NCBI GenBank assembly: GCA_945860955.1
Contig: CAMATH010000068.1
Span: 1-43,283, forward strand
Direction: 5' to 3'
Source of the DNA: Planctomicrobium piriforme
GTDB taxonomy: Bacteria > Planctomycetota > Planctomycetia > Planctomycetales > Planctomycetaceae
Length of the DNA: 43,283 nucleotides
A program made the translations under genes and the position numbers. The notes beneath the pieces are model-generated. The model was not told the origin of the DNA and ran no database searches. It worked only from the letters and a program-made list of their open reading frames with translations. Positions 16,253 to 24,562 of the stretch are shown piece after piece; position 1 is the first letter of the stretch, and each line of letters opens with the position of its first letter.

Positions 16253-16662
16253 AGTATGTTCTGGATGCGTCTGTGGCGGTGAAGTGGGTTCTTCCGGAGC
16301 CGGATTCCGATTCTGCGTTGCTGATTGAGGCGGGTTACCGTGCCGGGGCTCACGAGTTGATCGCGCCGGATCTGTTGTACGCCGAGATTGCTCACGTACT
16401 CACAAAGGCAGAGCGCCGAAAGTTGCTGCTCCCCGGTCAGGCTGCCAATCGACTGACGCAACTGCTGGTCTATCCCGTCGAACTCCACTCGCATTTTCCA
16501 ATGCTTCCGCTGGCGGTCGCCTTGGCTTCCCAGGCGCGAATTGGAGTTTACGACTGCTTGTATGTGGCCTTGGCGGAACAGCAGCTCTGCGAGGTCGTGT
16601 CGGCTGACATGAAGCTGGTCAATGCGTTTCCCGGAAGGGTCGTACCGCTTTCTTCGATCTGA
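16249..16662 (+). CDS. vapC: VapC-type PIN-domain toxin (RNase)
   Basis: The 137-residue protein has the PIN signature MKYVLDASVAVKWVL and the acidic cluster Asp6, Glu46 (LLYAEIAHVL), Asp102 (YDCLYVALAE) and Asp120 (SADMKLVN), which bind metal. VapC proteins cleave tRNA or other RNA when free of the antitoxin. The length is typical. The gene overlaps the putative VapB by four bases. It is the third toxin-antitoxin module in the first 17 kb of the window. Target is unknown. Confidence 0.85.
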   Translation: MKYVLDASVAVKWVLPEPDSDSALLIEAGYRAGAHELIAPDLLYAEIAHVLTKAERRKLLLPGQAANRLTQLLVYPVELHSHFPMLPLAVALASQARIGVYDCLYVALAEQQLCEVVSADMKLVNAFPGRVVPLSSI

Positions 16663-17000
16663 GGACGTTAGTACTACGTTTTCAACCGGGTCGTGGCGCG
16701 AGGCGTTCGGGGTGTCCTGGCTGAGGCGATGGTCGCATACTCGACGCGATCTCGTTCTTGTCCTCCGGGCCGTTGCCGATGTCTGCGCAGTGGCTGGCCC
16801 ATGCCGGAAAGACGCCGAAATGCCGCAAGAAATACCGGTCCTCAAGGAATAACTCTCGGTTGCTTCCCGACGGGCTGGAGGTATGATAATCATGCGGCGT
16901 CGCTGATGTGTCCCCGCGTGCCTTTCCATCATCGAAAGCGCGTGGGGAATCGCCTTCCCGAACTCCCCCCCCCCTGCCTCACCTTCCGATCGCGTGTCCC
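16663..17000. other. Intergenic, probable promoter region of the DUF1501 gene
   Basis: No convincing gene. A -10-like TATGAT lies near 16881, in GGTATGATAATC, but no well-spaced -35 was seen. The upstream extension of the DUF1501 frame (from 16908) has no family resemblance and is probably untranslated. Confidence 0.35.
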
Positions 17001-18350
17001 ATGCTTTCGATTTTCGGGTCTCCCCACAAGTCGTTTTGCGATCGCCTGTCACGTCGCGAGGTGTTGCGGATTGGAAGTCTGGGACTGGGTGCCGGCGCGT
17101 TCAATCTCGCGGACTTGTACCGTCGCGAAGCGGCCGCTGGCGAGACGGGGTCCCGGCACAAGTCGGTGATCAACATCTTTCTGGGTGGGGGGCCGCCCCA
17201 TCAGGACATGTTCGACCTTAAGCCCGATGCGCCGCGCGAAATTCGGGGCGAGTTCAGTCCCATCGCGACCAATGTGCCGGGAATTGAAATCTGCGAAGTC
17301 TTTCCCCTGCTTGCGAAACAGATTGACAAGTGTGCCGTCATCCGATCGATCGTGGGAGCGACCGACCGCCATGACGGCTTTCAGTGCATGACAGGCTGGC
17401 TGACGACGGAACTGACCTCGATCGGCGGGCATCCCAGTCTGGGGTCGACCGTCGCCAAACTGCAGGGTCCGACCGATCCCGCGATTCCGCCGTTCGTCGG
17501 TCTGGCCGCGAAGACGAAAGAGATTCGCTGGTCCGATTCGGGAAAGCCGGGCTTTCTGGGGGCGGCGTACCAGGCGTTTAAACCCGATGGGCAGGGAATG
17601 GCCGACATGAGACTCCAGGAACTTTCGATCGATCGCCTGCGCGATCGCCGCGAGTTGCTGGTCTCGGTCGACAAGTTGCGGCGGGAGGTCGACGCCTCAG
17701 GAATGATGCGCGGAATGGATGCGTTTGGACAACGGGCGCTCGATGTGCTGACCTCATCGCGACTGCTCGACGCGCTGGATCTGACGAAGGAGGATCCGGA
17801 AGTCATCGCGCGGTACGGCGACGGGAAGCCGTACAACTACCAATACGACGGCGCACCGACCTGTAACGACCACTTGCTGATCGCTCGCCGATTGATCGAG
17901 GCGGGAGTGCGGGTGGTGACCTTGAGTTTCGGGCGGTGGGACAGCCACGGTCAGAATTTCCAGTTGGTCCGCGACCATGGCGGCAAACTCGACCAGTGTC
18001 TGAGCGCCCTGCTGCGTGACTTGGAAGAACGGGGATTGCTCGCCGACACGACGGTCGTGGTCTGGGGCGAATTCGGCCGGACTCCGCGCATCAATAACAA
18101 CGCCGGTCGAGACCACTGGCCGCAGGTGAGTTGCGCGTTGCTCGCCGGCGGCGGCATTCGTGGCGGTCAGGTGATTGGTTCAACGAACCGGTTGGGCGAA
18201 TATGCCAAAGAGCGCCCGGTGCATTTCCAGGAGGTTTTCGCGACGCTGTATCGCAACCTGGGGATCAGCCCTGAGGGAACGACACTGATCGACCCGACGG
18301 GTCGGCCGCAATACCTGGTGCAGAAGTCGGCGATCCGCGAGTTGGCGTAG
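17001..18350 (+). CDS. DUF1501 protein, Tat-type leader
   Basis: The 449-residue protein (from ATG 17001) starts with a twin-arginine-like leader, SRREVLRIGSLGLGAGAF. Next are SVINIFLGGGPPHQDMFDLKPDAP (family signature, alkaline-phosphatase-like fold), GPTDPAIPPFVGLAAKT, ARYGDGKPYNYQYDGAPTCNDHLLIARRLIEAGVRVVTL, SHGQNF and the C-terminal GEFGRTPRINNNAGRDHWP, all hallmarks of DUF1501. These proteins abound in planctomycetes, where they usually accompany a DUF1549/DUF1553 cytochrome-like partner; none is adjacent here. They are exported and probably degrade or modify a polymer substrate, but no activity is established. The frame extends upstream to 16908 but the leader fits 17001. Confidence 0.9.
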   Translation: MLSIFGSPHKSFCDRLSRREVLRIGSLGLGAGAFNLADLYRREAAAGETGSRHKSVINIFLGGGPPHQDMFDLKPDAPREIRGEFSPIATNVPGIEICEVFPLLAKQIDKCAVIRSIVGATDRHDGFQCMTGWLTTELTSIGGHPSLGSTVAKLQGPTDPAIPPFVGLAAKTKEIRWSDSGKPGFLGAAYQAFKPDGQGMADMRLQELSIDRLRDRRELLVSVDKLRREVDASGMMRGMDAFGQRALDVLTSSRLLDALDLTKEDPEVIARYGDGKPYNYQYDGAPTCNDHLLIARRLIEAGVRVVTLSFGRWDSHGQNFQLVRDHGGKLDQCLSALLRDLEERGLLADTTVVVWGEFGRTPRINNNAGRDHWPQVSCALLAGGGIRGGQVIGSTNRLGEYAKERPVHFQEVFATLYRNLGISPEGTTLIDPTGRPQYLVQKSAIRELA

Positions 18351-18789
18351 TGCGGTTGGTGTGAGGCGGCTGGTTCGATCGACGTCTAACGGCAGTTCAC
18401 CCCTAAGGACCAGTGGGCTGACGCCCACCGTTCGCCTGGGGCTCGTACAGCTTGATGCCTGACTCCGCTTCATGGGACAGCGTCAGGAACTGCGCCGGCA
18501 TTCGTTCGTTACGCGACGCATCAGCCGTTTGACAAGTGATATCGAACGTGGGTAGAGTCCAGCGATGCCGGCTCGTGACGGGTCGGAAGACAACTGGCGA
18601 TGATTGCCAGGGGAGCGCCGGACAGCGGCCACCCGACCCGTCAAGCGTGGTTCTTCGGTCTTATCGATCGAATTCATCGTGGATGGAGAGGTTGGGGTGT
18701 AGGACGGCGCTCCGATTCCGGCGGCGCTATGGGAGAAATCCCTGGTGAGTGTTTCCACTCCATTTCTTGTTCGACGAGGAGAGACAACG
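18351..18789. other. Intergenic, REP-like hairpin and start region of the cytochrome gene
   Basis: No gene supported. A GTGGGC-TGAC-GCCCAC hairpin lies at 18413-18428, about 60 bp after the DUF1501 stop. It belongs to the REP-like type and could serve in transcript end formation. A Shine-Dalgarno GAGGAGA (18776-18782) precedes ATG 18790. Confidence 0.5.
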
Positions 18790-19215
18790 ATGACGAAGTC
18801 GAGAGCTGCGCAGTTCCTGGCCAGTTTGGCCCTGTTGGCGATGGTTGGCGTGTTCGCGGGTGATGCCCTGGCTCAGAAGACCAAGGGGAAGACCCGTGCC
18901 GCCACCACCAAACAGTTGATGAAAGGGCTGGTCGCCCCGACCTGTGGCGATCTGAAAAAACTGCTCGAAGAGAAAGAAATCAACTGGGACAACGTCGGGG
19001 TCAAGGCGGCCGTGCTGAATGAAGCCGGCTACCTGCTGCTCGACGACGGCCGCTGCCCGGATGGTGATTGGGCGAAGTCGTCGGAAGCGATCCAGAAAGC
19101 GTCCGCCGCGATTCTGGAAGCCGCCGGCAATAAAGACGCCGACGCCGCCAACGCCGCTTTCAAGAAGTTGACGGGTGAAGGCTGCGCCGCCTGCCACAAG
19201 GTCCACAAGAACTGA
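18790..19215 (+). CDS. Small c-type cytochrome, C-terminal CxxCH
   Basis: The 141-residue protein has a signal peptide (MTKSRAAQFLASLALLAMVGVFAGDALA). The mature part is helical and carries a single haem-binding motif at its extreme C-terminus, C132-A-A-C135-H136. The arrangement of helices with a CxxCH near the C-terminus fits the cytochrome c'/c556 type, where a four-helix bundle carries the haem at the end of the last helix. GAGGAGAG lies just before ATG 18790, fixing the start. It could be periplasmic and accept electrons from a nearby oxidase or dehydrogenase, but no partner gene is adjacent. Confidence 0.75.
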   Translation: MTKSRAAQFLASLALLAMVGVFAGDALAQKTKGKTRAATTKQLMKGLVAPTCGDLKKLLEEKEINWDNVGVKAAVLNEAGYLLLDDGRCPDGDWAKSSEAIQKASAAILEAAGNKDADAANAAFKKLTGEGCAACHKVHKN

Positions 19216-19266
19216 TTGAAACGGACCCGTTCGCGGATATTTCGCGGACAATTGTCGCGTTTTGGT

Positions 19267-19302
19267 CGCCGTGGTGCGGGCGAGTTCGCTCGTTCCACGG
19301 CG
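19267..19302 (+). terminator. Stem-loop after the cytochrome gene
   Basis: CGCCGTGG ... CCACGGCG encloses an inner CGAG-TTCG-CTCG stem, about 50 bp after the stop. It lies between two converging genes, so it could end transcription from either side. There is no strong T-run, so this is tentative. Confidence 0.4.
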
Positions 19303-19410
19303 GTCTGTGTTTCAGGGCAGTTCGCGCATTTGTGGTAGAGTCATTCCTGTCAAACCTCAGAATTACCTGTTCACGAATTGATCTTGGGCGGCCCCGAATG
19401 CCGCACACAG

Positions 19411-20169
19411 TCAATCAAACTGCCGGAACTCCTGCAGCAGTTCTTCGCGCCGGCCCTGGATCGCCTTGTCGAATTCACTCAGGACATCGATCGCTTTGTC
19501 ACGCGAGGCGACGAGGCCGATGATCAGAAACTGTGCGCAGGCGGCGAAGTAGCAGATCCATCCCGCCTCCACGTAGGTCTTCCCCCCAATGATCACCGAC
19601 AAAATCGCCAATACCGACGAAGATCGGTCGAGGTGCCGACACAAGAGTCCTTTGCAGTATGGCCAGAATTGCTCCCTGGCCGCCTGAATTCGACGACCGG
19701 CCGGGAGTAGCAGCTTCGATGGTCCGGGATGGATGATCGCGAACAGCGCCTGATCGGGCATCGCTTCGATCACCCCCATGGCCAAGAGGAGCCGCAGTGC
19801 CAGACTGATCCACGCCCAGCGACTTCGCTTCGGGGGGGCGCGGTTACCTCCCTCTTCTTTTGCCGGGTCGGCTTCCACGTTTTCGACCGGCCCGGCGTCG
19901 ATGAGCTGGTTCACGTCGTAATGCTCGGCGGGAGCGTCGTGATGCAGGACCGTACTCATCGACGTCACCAGCGCGAATTCAACATTCGCCGTCGCCAGCA
20001 ACAGCAGCAGGCTGCCCCGAACCCATTGTTCAATATCCTTCGTCAGCTCGGCGTCAAACTTGTCCCAGCGCACCACCCGCCGCATGAAGAGGCGAAACAG
20101 CGGGATCGCGATCAGCCCGACGACAATTCGCACCAGCGGGCGCAGCAGAGAGGAAAGCAGTGAGCCCAT
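19411..20169 (-). CDS. Membrane protein, function unknown
   Basis: The 252-residue protein (from ATG 20169) starts MGSLLSSLLRPLVRIVVGLIAIPLF, a membrane-spanning segment, followed by LFMRRVVRWDKFDAELTKDIEQW. Hydrophobic segments SLLLLLATANVEFALV, WISLALRLLLAMGVI, VLAILSVIIGG and IGLVAS lie in the rest, so several transmembrane helices are likely. A charged loop (AEHYDVNQLIDAGPVENVEADPAKEEGGN) separates them. I recognise no family. The start lies only 3 bp from the longest-possible start of the divergent DUF4392 gene, so one of the two starts is likely further in; the promoters of both must lie in the overlap region. Confidence 0.7.
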   Translation of the reverse strand: MGSLLSSLLRPLVRIVVGLIAIPLFRLFMRRVVRWDKFDAELTKDIEQWVRGSLLLLLATANVEFALVTSMSTVLHHDAPAEHYDVNQLIDAGPVENVEADPAKEEGGNRAPPKRSRWAWISLALRLLLAMGVIEAMPDQALFAIIHPGPSKLLLPAGRRIQAAREQFWPYCKGLLCRHLDRSSSVLAILSVIIGGKTYVEAGWICYFAACAQFLIIGLVASRDKAIDVLSEFDKAIQGRREELLQEFRQFD

Positions 20170-20172
20170 GGA

Positions 20173-21375
20173 GTGTGGCGTCGCCTGGTATCGGAAGTGG
20201 GACGGTCGTCGGACGCAGTACCGACGCGTTACGATCGGTCTGTGTCTTCTGTTTATACCACGCTTGCCCATTGGATCAGAAGCGGGATAATCGCCCCACC
20301 TCACGTTCCCCCCACGAGCCGATCCATTTTGCTCAAACACCTCGAACAATTGATTCGCCGCGACCCGGCACGTCGCGGACTGATTTCCACGGAATCAACA
20401 TTTGGCCCACTCGCCCCCGGACATCTCGCGGCGGCAGTCGACGATCTGGCGGAGCGGGCCCGGGGGGTCGCGCTGGTGACCGGATTTTTCATCCCCCGGG
20501 GAACCCCTCCCGCCGCCGAGACCGATGGCCCGCTGGGAACGTTGTTACTCGCCGATGTCTTACGACGCGCTGGAGTCGAGACACTGGTGATCACCGACCG
20601 CAACTGTTTCCCGGCGGTGATCGCGGCGGCCCGGGCGACTGGTGTGCCGTCGGACTGTCTGCTGGAATACCCGTTCCCACGCCGGGGGCGGGAAGGGGAA
20701 AACTCGACCGCCGAGTGGAGACGCTCATTCGCGAAACACGCCCGCAACATGGAGTTGTCGCACCTGATCGCCATTGAGCGGGTTGGGCCGTCCCACACGC
20801 AAGGCTCACTCGGGGCACAGCCACGTGACCACGCTCCCCCGTTTGCCAACTTTGAGCGGCTTGTCGCGAAGGAGAGCGAAGGATGTTGTCACAACATGCG
20901 TGGCGAGCCGATTGATGTGTACTCGGGGGATCTACATCGGCTGTTTGAAGAACTGCCGGGTATGATTCCGGGATTGAAAACCATTGGCGTCGGTGACGGC
21001 GCGAATGAAATTGGAATGGGGAGTCTCGCCTGGGAGGATCTCTCGCGACGGCTCAATGGCGAGCAGGCGGGACGGGTGCCGTGTCGCGTCGGCTGCGACT
21101 GGACAATTGTCGCCGGCGTTTCGAATTGGGGGGGTTACGCTTTAGCGGCGGGGTTCGCATGGCGACGCGGCCAAGTCGATCTGCTGTCCGAACATACGGC
21201 CAGCTCGCAGCGGCGGATCCTGGAAGTCTTGGTAGAACGAGGTCCGGCGGTCGACGGTGTCAGCCGGTTACAGACGGCGACGGTCGACGGTCTGTCGTTT
21301 GAGGAATACATCGCGCCCTGGGATGACATGCGGTCCGCGCTGGGATTGTCGTTGACCGAGTCGGGGCGGTCGTGA
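20173..21375 (+). CDS. DUF4392 (D-glutamate cyclase-like) protein
   Basis: Key segments are GPLAPGHLAAAVDDLAERARGVALVTGFFIP, TDGPLGTLLLADVLRRAGVETLVITDRNC, HLIAIERVGPSH, YSGDLHRLFEELPGMIPGLKTIGVGDGANEIGMG and DWTIVAGVSNWGGYALAAG, which read as the DUF4392 fold. Members act on D-glutamate or related cyclic amides in animals; a bacterial role is not established. The longest frame starts at GTG 20173, but this nearly abuts the divergent gene; starts at GTG 20242 or TTG 20329 (before LKHLEQLIRRDP) are more likely. Its stop overlaps the rsmH start (GTGA at 21372-21375), so it is probably co-transcribed with rsmH. Confidence 0.7.
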   Translation: MWRRLVSEVGRSSDAVPTRYDRSVSSVYTTLAHWIRSGIIAPPHVPPTSRSILLKHLEQLIRRDPARRGLISTESTFGPLAPGHLAAAVDDLAERARGVALVTGFFIPRGTPPAAETDGPLGTLLLADVLRRAGVETLVITDRNCFPAVIAAARATGVPSDCLLEYPFPRRGREGENSTAEWRRSFAKHARNMELSHLIAIERVGPSHTQGSLGAQPRDHAPPFANFERLVAKESEGCCHNMRGEPIDVYSGDLHRLFEELPGMIPGLKTIGVGDGANEIGMGSLAWEDLSRRLNGEQAGRVPCRVGCDWTIVAGVSNWGGYALAAGFAWRRGQVDLLSEHTASSQRRILEVLVERGPAVDGVSRLQTATVDGLSFEEYIAPWDDMRSALGLSLTESGRS

Positions 21376-22400
21376 GCGGCGGGATGGCGTTCGCGACCGG
21401 TTTCGATTCCAATCATCGTATGACCGATTCCGCCGATCCCGATTCGCCCGCCGAGGCTGCCCCCTCTCCGCCAACCCGCACGCAGCACGTTCCCGTCCTG
21501 CTTCGCGAGGTTCTCCAAACCCTCGATCTTACCCCAGGACTGACCGTGGTGGACGGGACTTTGGGTGGCGGAGGGCACAGTCGGGCGATTTTGCAGCGAA
21601 TTGGCCCCACCGGACGCTTAATCGGTCTTGACCGCGACGCCCGGATGGTGCATCTTTCCGCCGCCCGGTTCTCGGGCTCCAATGTGCATCTCGTTCACGC
21701 CAGTTACGCCCACCTTCCCCGCGTTCTCAAAGATCTGAATATCGACCGGGTCGATCGCATTCTGCTCGACCTGGGCTGGTGTTCCGATCAGCTTGCCGAT
21801 GCCGAGCGCGGATTCAGTTTTCAAACCGACGGACCACTCGACCTGCGCTATGACGTCACCGGGGGAAAGCCCGCCTGGAAACTGCTGGACGTTCTGGGGG
21901 AGGACGAGATCGCAAAAATCATCGAGACCTACGGCGAAGATCATCTCGCGCGTCAACACGCGCGGCGGATCGTCGCCGCCAGAAACCAACGACCGTTACG
22001 GACGACGTTCGACCTCGTTTCCGCGATCACCGGCACCCCCGCCCCCTGGCGGAGTACGGGATCCGACAGCCGGCATCCGGCGACCCAGGTGTTTCAGGCG
22101 CTGCGGATCGCAGTGAATGAGGAACTGGAACAACTGCAAGAGGCACTCAATGGAGTGTGTGACTCATGTCTGACACCACACGGGATCCTGGCGGTCATCA
22201 GCTTCCACTCCCTGGAAGACCGGATGGTCAAGCTGGCGCTGCGCGACCAGACCCGCTGGCAGGCGGTGCTGTCGAAACCCCTGGCGGCATCCCCCGCAGA
22301 ACAACGCCTCAACCCCCGCTCGCGGACAGCACTGCTCCGCGCCGCGAGAAAGAAGCCCCCCGCCCTCCAGCCCTCGACCGCGCACCCGGCCGGCCGGTAA
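21372..22400 (+). CDS. rsmH: 16S rRNA (cytosine1402-N4)-methyltransferase
   Basis: RsmH (MraW) methylates the N4 position of C1402 of 16S rRNA using S-adenosylmethionine. The sequence shows HVPVLLREVLQTL, the SAM site VDGTLGGGGHSRAIL, DRDARMVHL, LLDLGWCSDQLADAERGFSFQTDGPLDLRYD, GEDHLARQHARRIV, and RIAVNEELEQLQEAL with VISFHSLEDRMVK, all diagnostic. The usual LG(V/F)SS is LGWCS here. Coordinates use GTG 21372, which overlaps the upstream stop by 4 bases; ATG 21420 (MTDSADPD) is an alternative. A Pro-rich tail follows the catalytic part. The gene heads a classic cell-division order: rsmH, a LysM protein, ftsL-like, ftsI. Confidence 0.9.
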   Translation: MSGGMAFATGFDSNHRMTDSADPDSPAEAAPSPPTRTQHVPVLLREVLQTLDLTPGLTVVDGTLGGGGHSRAILQRIGPTGRLIGLDRDARMVHLSAARFSGSNVHLVHASYAHLPRVLKDLNIDRVDRILLDLGWCSDQLADAERGFSFQTDGPLDLRYDVTGGKPAWKLLDVLGEDEIAKIIETYGEDHLARQHARRIVAARNQRPLRTTFDLVSAITGTPAPWRSTGSDSRHPATQVFQALRIAVNEELEQLQEALNGVCDSCLTPHGILAVISFHSLEDRMVKLALRDQTRWQAVLSKPLAASPAEQRLNPRSRTALLRAARKKPPALQPSTAHPAGR

Positions 22401-22486
22401 CGCCTCCACCTCAGACTCCCCCGACCAGCCCCCCCGCCGACTGGGGCCTCGCGTCCCCCGAACCGTCCCGGTCGTGGGCCAAGACG

Positions 22487-24241
22487 ATGGCGATTGGCGT
22501 GGTGCTGGCGCTCACCTGCACCGCCGGCGCATTGCTGTGGCGCAACTACTCGCCCCTGCTCACCGCCAATGGCGAACAGGAACTGGCAAGCGACGAGGAA
22601 TCTGCGACCGACGAATCGACCGAAACCCGAGAGGAGTCGTCGACTGAAGTGGACGACGAGCTCGAAATGCTCGACGCCCGCAAAACACCGCTGATCGCCC
22701 GGACTCCGCCGTCGAGCGCTGCACGGCGTCCGACGCGAATGCCCGTCGATACGGATGAAACCGACGACGAACTCGATCGCGAGGAACTTCCCTCGAAGCA
22801 ACCGATCCGCCGGGTCGCCGCCTCGGTTCCCGCCAGCGCGCGCAGTGGATTCAGCGGAGGACGAACCGTCCGCGCGCCTGCTGCGACGGACGATTTTGAC
22901 CGTCTCGCCAATGGCGACGACGAAAGTGAAGAACTGGAAGCGCCCCCAGCGCAATCCGAACCCGACGAAACGGAGTTCGAAGAAGAGACGCCACCGCTGA
23001 GTCGGCGCGCCGATCTCGCCCGCCGGGCTCCCGTGCACGAAGAACCTGCTGACGAAATAGACCAAGCGGTTGAGGAAGAAGTCGAACAGCCATCGCTCAA
23101 TTCTCCCCGCAGGCGTTTGTCGACGGCGAACGAGATCGACGAGTCGGAGGAATCCGACCCGCCCCCGCTGAAAATCGCGGACGCCGATGAGCCCCCGCCG
23201 TTGCGGATCAACCGGGCACCGAGAAGTGGTGGCACCGCGATTGGGGACACCCACAATTCGCGCGTCGAACTCGCCGCCCCGCGTGGCGGTCGATCGCGCG
23301 GCGACGCGGTCCCCGCAGGTCTCGCCGAGTCATCGACGAATTCGGACTCCGATGAGGAAACCGTCGATGGTTATGTCGCGGTCGATCCCCGAGAACGCCG
23401 CGCGATGAGCCGGACCACGGTGTTGAAGCCAGCCGACGTCGCGTCGGACGATACTGACTCAGGCCCTCCTCACGAATTGGAACATTCGACACCAGGCGGG
23501 CGCTCTTCCCGCGAACCCAACCGGGTCGCGATCACCCCACGCGGCAAGAACGTGGTGTCGCGTCAGCCCGTCGCCCCAGCGCCCAAATCGATTCCTCGTG
23601 GAATCGACCGGTCGCACCCGGCGGACGCTGAAAACGTCGCGGGCTCGTATCGGGTGGAACCCAGCGACACGTACTGGAGCATCTCGAAGAAAGTCTACGG
23701 AACCCCGCGCTACTTCCAGGCGCTCGCCGAACACAATCGGCCACGCGTCGCCGAACCCGAACAACTTCGCCCCGGCGTGGAACTCGAAACGCCGGCCGAA
23801 GCCGACCTGGTCGCGAAGTACGCCAAGTACATTCCCGGTGGGGGGCGGTCCGCTCCTGCCGAGCATGTTGCCGAGGCCGGGTTTGACGACCATCCCAAGT
23901 ATGGTGTCGCGTCGCAAAGCCCCGCCCGACGGGTCGGCGGTCGCGAGTTGCGGTCAGAGGTTTCCAAAGAAGTCGACGGTGACCGGCCCTTGACCGCCGC
24001 CGGTGGTGCGGGCTTCCACTACAGTCGATCGGGCGAACCGATGTTCCGTGTTGGCGATGGTGACACGCTCTCTTCGATCGCGCAACAACATCTGGGCAAA
24101 TCATCCCGGTCGCACGAGTTGTATCAGTTGAATCAGGATCGACTGGCCGATCCGGATCGACTGCGCGTGGGGACCGTTTTAAGGCTTCCGACCGATGCCA
24201 GCCGAGTTGGTGTGTTGTCTCGCGCCGATCGGATCCGATAG
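22487..24241 (+). CDS. Membrane-anchored protein with two LysM domains
   Basis: From ATG 22487 the protein (584 aa) starts MAIGVVLALTCTAGALLW, a single N-terminal transmembrane anchor. The next 350 residues are acidic, Ser/Glu/Arg-rich and predicted disordered. LysM domain 1 lies at about 386-436 (YRVEPSDTYWSISKKVYG) and LysM domain 2 at about 519-570 (FRVGDGDTLSSIAQQHLG). LysM binds peptidoglycan or chitin-type glycans. The open frame extends upstream to 22166 inside rsmH, but that extension has no sense in family terms. Genes before and after are the rsmH and FtsL/FtsI-type genes, so a role in wall binding at the division machinery is plausible (inference). Confidence 0.8.
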   Translation: MAIGVVLALTCTAGALLWRNYSPLLTANGEQELASDEESATDESTETREESSTEVDDELEMLDARKTPLIARTPPSSAARRPTRMPVDTDETDDELDREELPSKQPIRRVAASVPASARSGFSGGRTVRAPAATDDFDRLANGDDESEELEAPPAQSEPDETEFEEETPPLSRRADLARRAPVHEEPADEIDQAVEEEVEQPSLNSPRRRLSTANEIDESEESDPPPLKIADADEPPPLRINRAPRSGGTAIGDTHNSRVELAAPRGGRSRGDAVPAGLAESSTNSDSDEETVDGYVAVDPRERRAMSRTTVLKPADVASDDTDSGPPHELEHSTPGGRSSREPNRVAITPRGKNVVSRQPVAPAPKSIPRGIDRSHPADAENVAGSYRVEPSDTYWSISKKVYGTPRYFQALAEHNRPRVAEPEQLRPGVELETPAEADLVAKYAKYIPGGGRSAPAEHVAEAGFDDHPKYGVASQSPARRVGGRELRSEVSKEVDGDRPLTAAGGAGFHYSRSGEPMFRVGDGDTLSSIAQQHLGKSSRSHELYQLNQDRLADPDRLRVGTVLRLPTDASRVGVLSRADRIR

Positions 24242-24305
24242 TCCGAACAGAAACGCCGGCGACTTGAGCCGGCCTGGTTTGGACTTTGGCCGCTCTGGCG
24301 TGATC

Positions 24306-24557
24306 ATGCTCGGTAGGTTCCTCTGCGCGCTGCTGCTGGTTGTGATCATCGCGATCACCGGCACCCGGCTGGAGAAACAGAACCGGGAACTCTCCCGGCA
24401 AATCAGTCTGCAACATCGCCGGGCGCAGGTACTCAAGCGGGAATACGCGCAGGTCCGCCTGCGGGCGCAACGTCTGGGAGCTCCCGCCCGCATTCTCGAT
24501 CGGGTGGAATCGACCGATTCGCCGCCGGCCGAGTTAAAGCCCGGTTCCTCACGGTAG
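24306..24557 (+). CDS. FtsL-like small membrane protein
   Basis: From ATG 24306 the 83-residue protein is a bitopic membrane protein: MLGRFLCALLLVVIIAITGT is the transmembrane segment, then RLEKQNRELSRQISLQHRRAQVLKREYAQVRLRAQRLG forms a coiled coil. This size and topology, and the position between rsmH and an FtsI-type transpeptidase, match FtsL, which scaffolds the divisome. Sequence alone is too short to be sure. A GTG at 24300 is an alternative start. It is encoded 6 bp before the transpeptidase gene, so they are likely co-translated. Confidence 0.6.
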   Translation: MLGRFLCALLLVVIIAITGTRLEKQNRELSRQISLQHRRAQVLKREYAQVRLRAQRLGAPARILDRVESTDSPPAELKPGSSR

Positions 24558-24562
24558 TCCTC

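Noticed and set aside
16051-17052. 333-codon minus-strand open frame
   Set aside because: It runs antisense through vapBC and into the DUF1501 gene, is rich in Arg and Ser and has no family resemblance; shadow of the real genes.
22166-22486. Upstream extension of the LysM protein into rsmH
   Set aside because: It lies in another frame inside rsmH, is Pro-rich by chance, and would not precede the membrane anchor in a sensible way.
22094-23254. 386-codon minus-strand open frame
   Set aside because: Antisense to rsmH and the LysM gene; Arg/Gly-rich composition from high GC, no domain seen.
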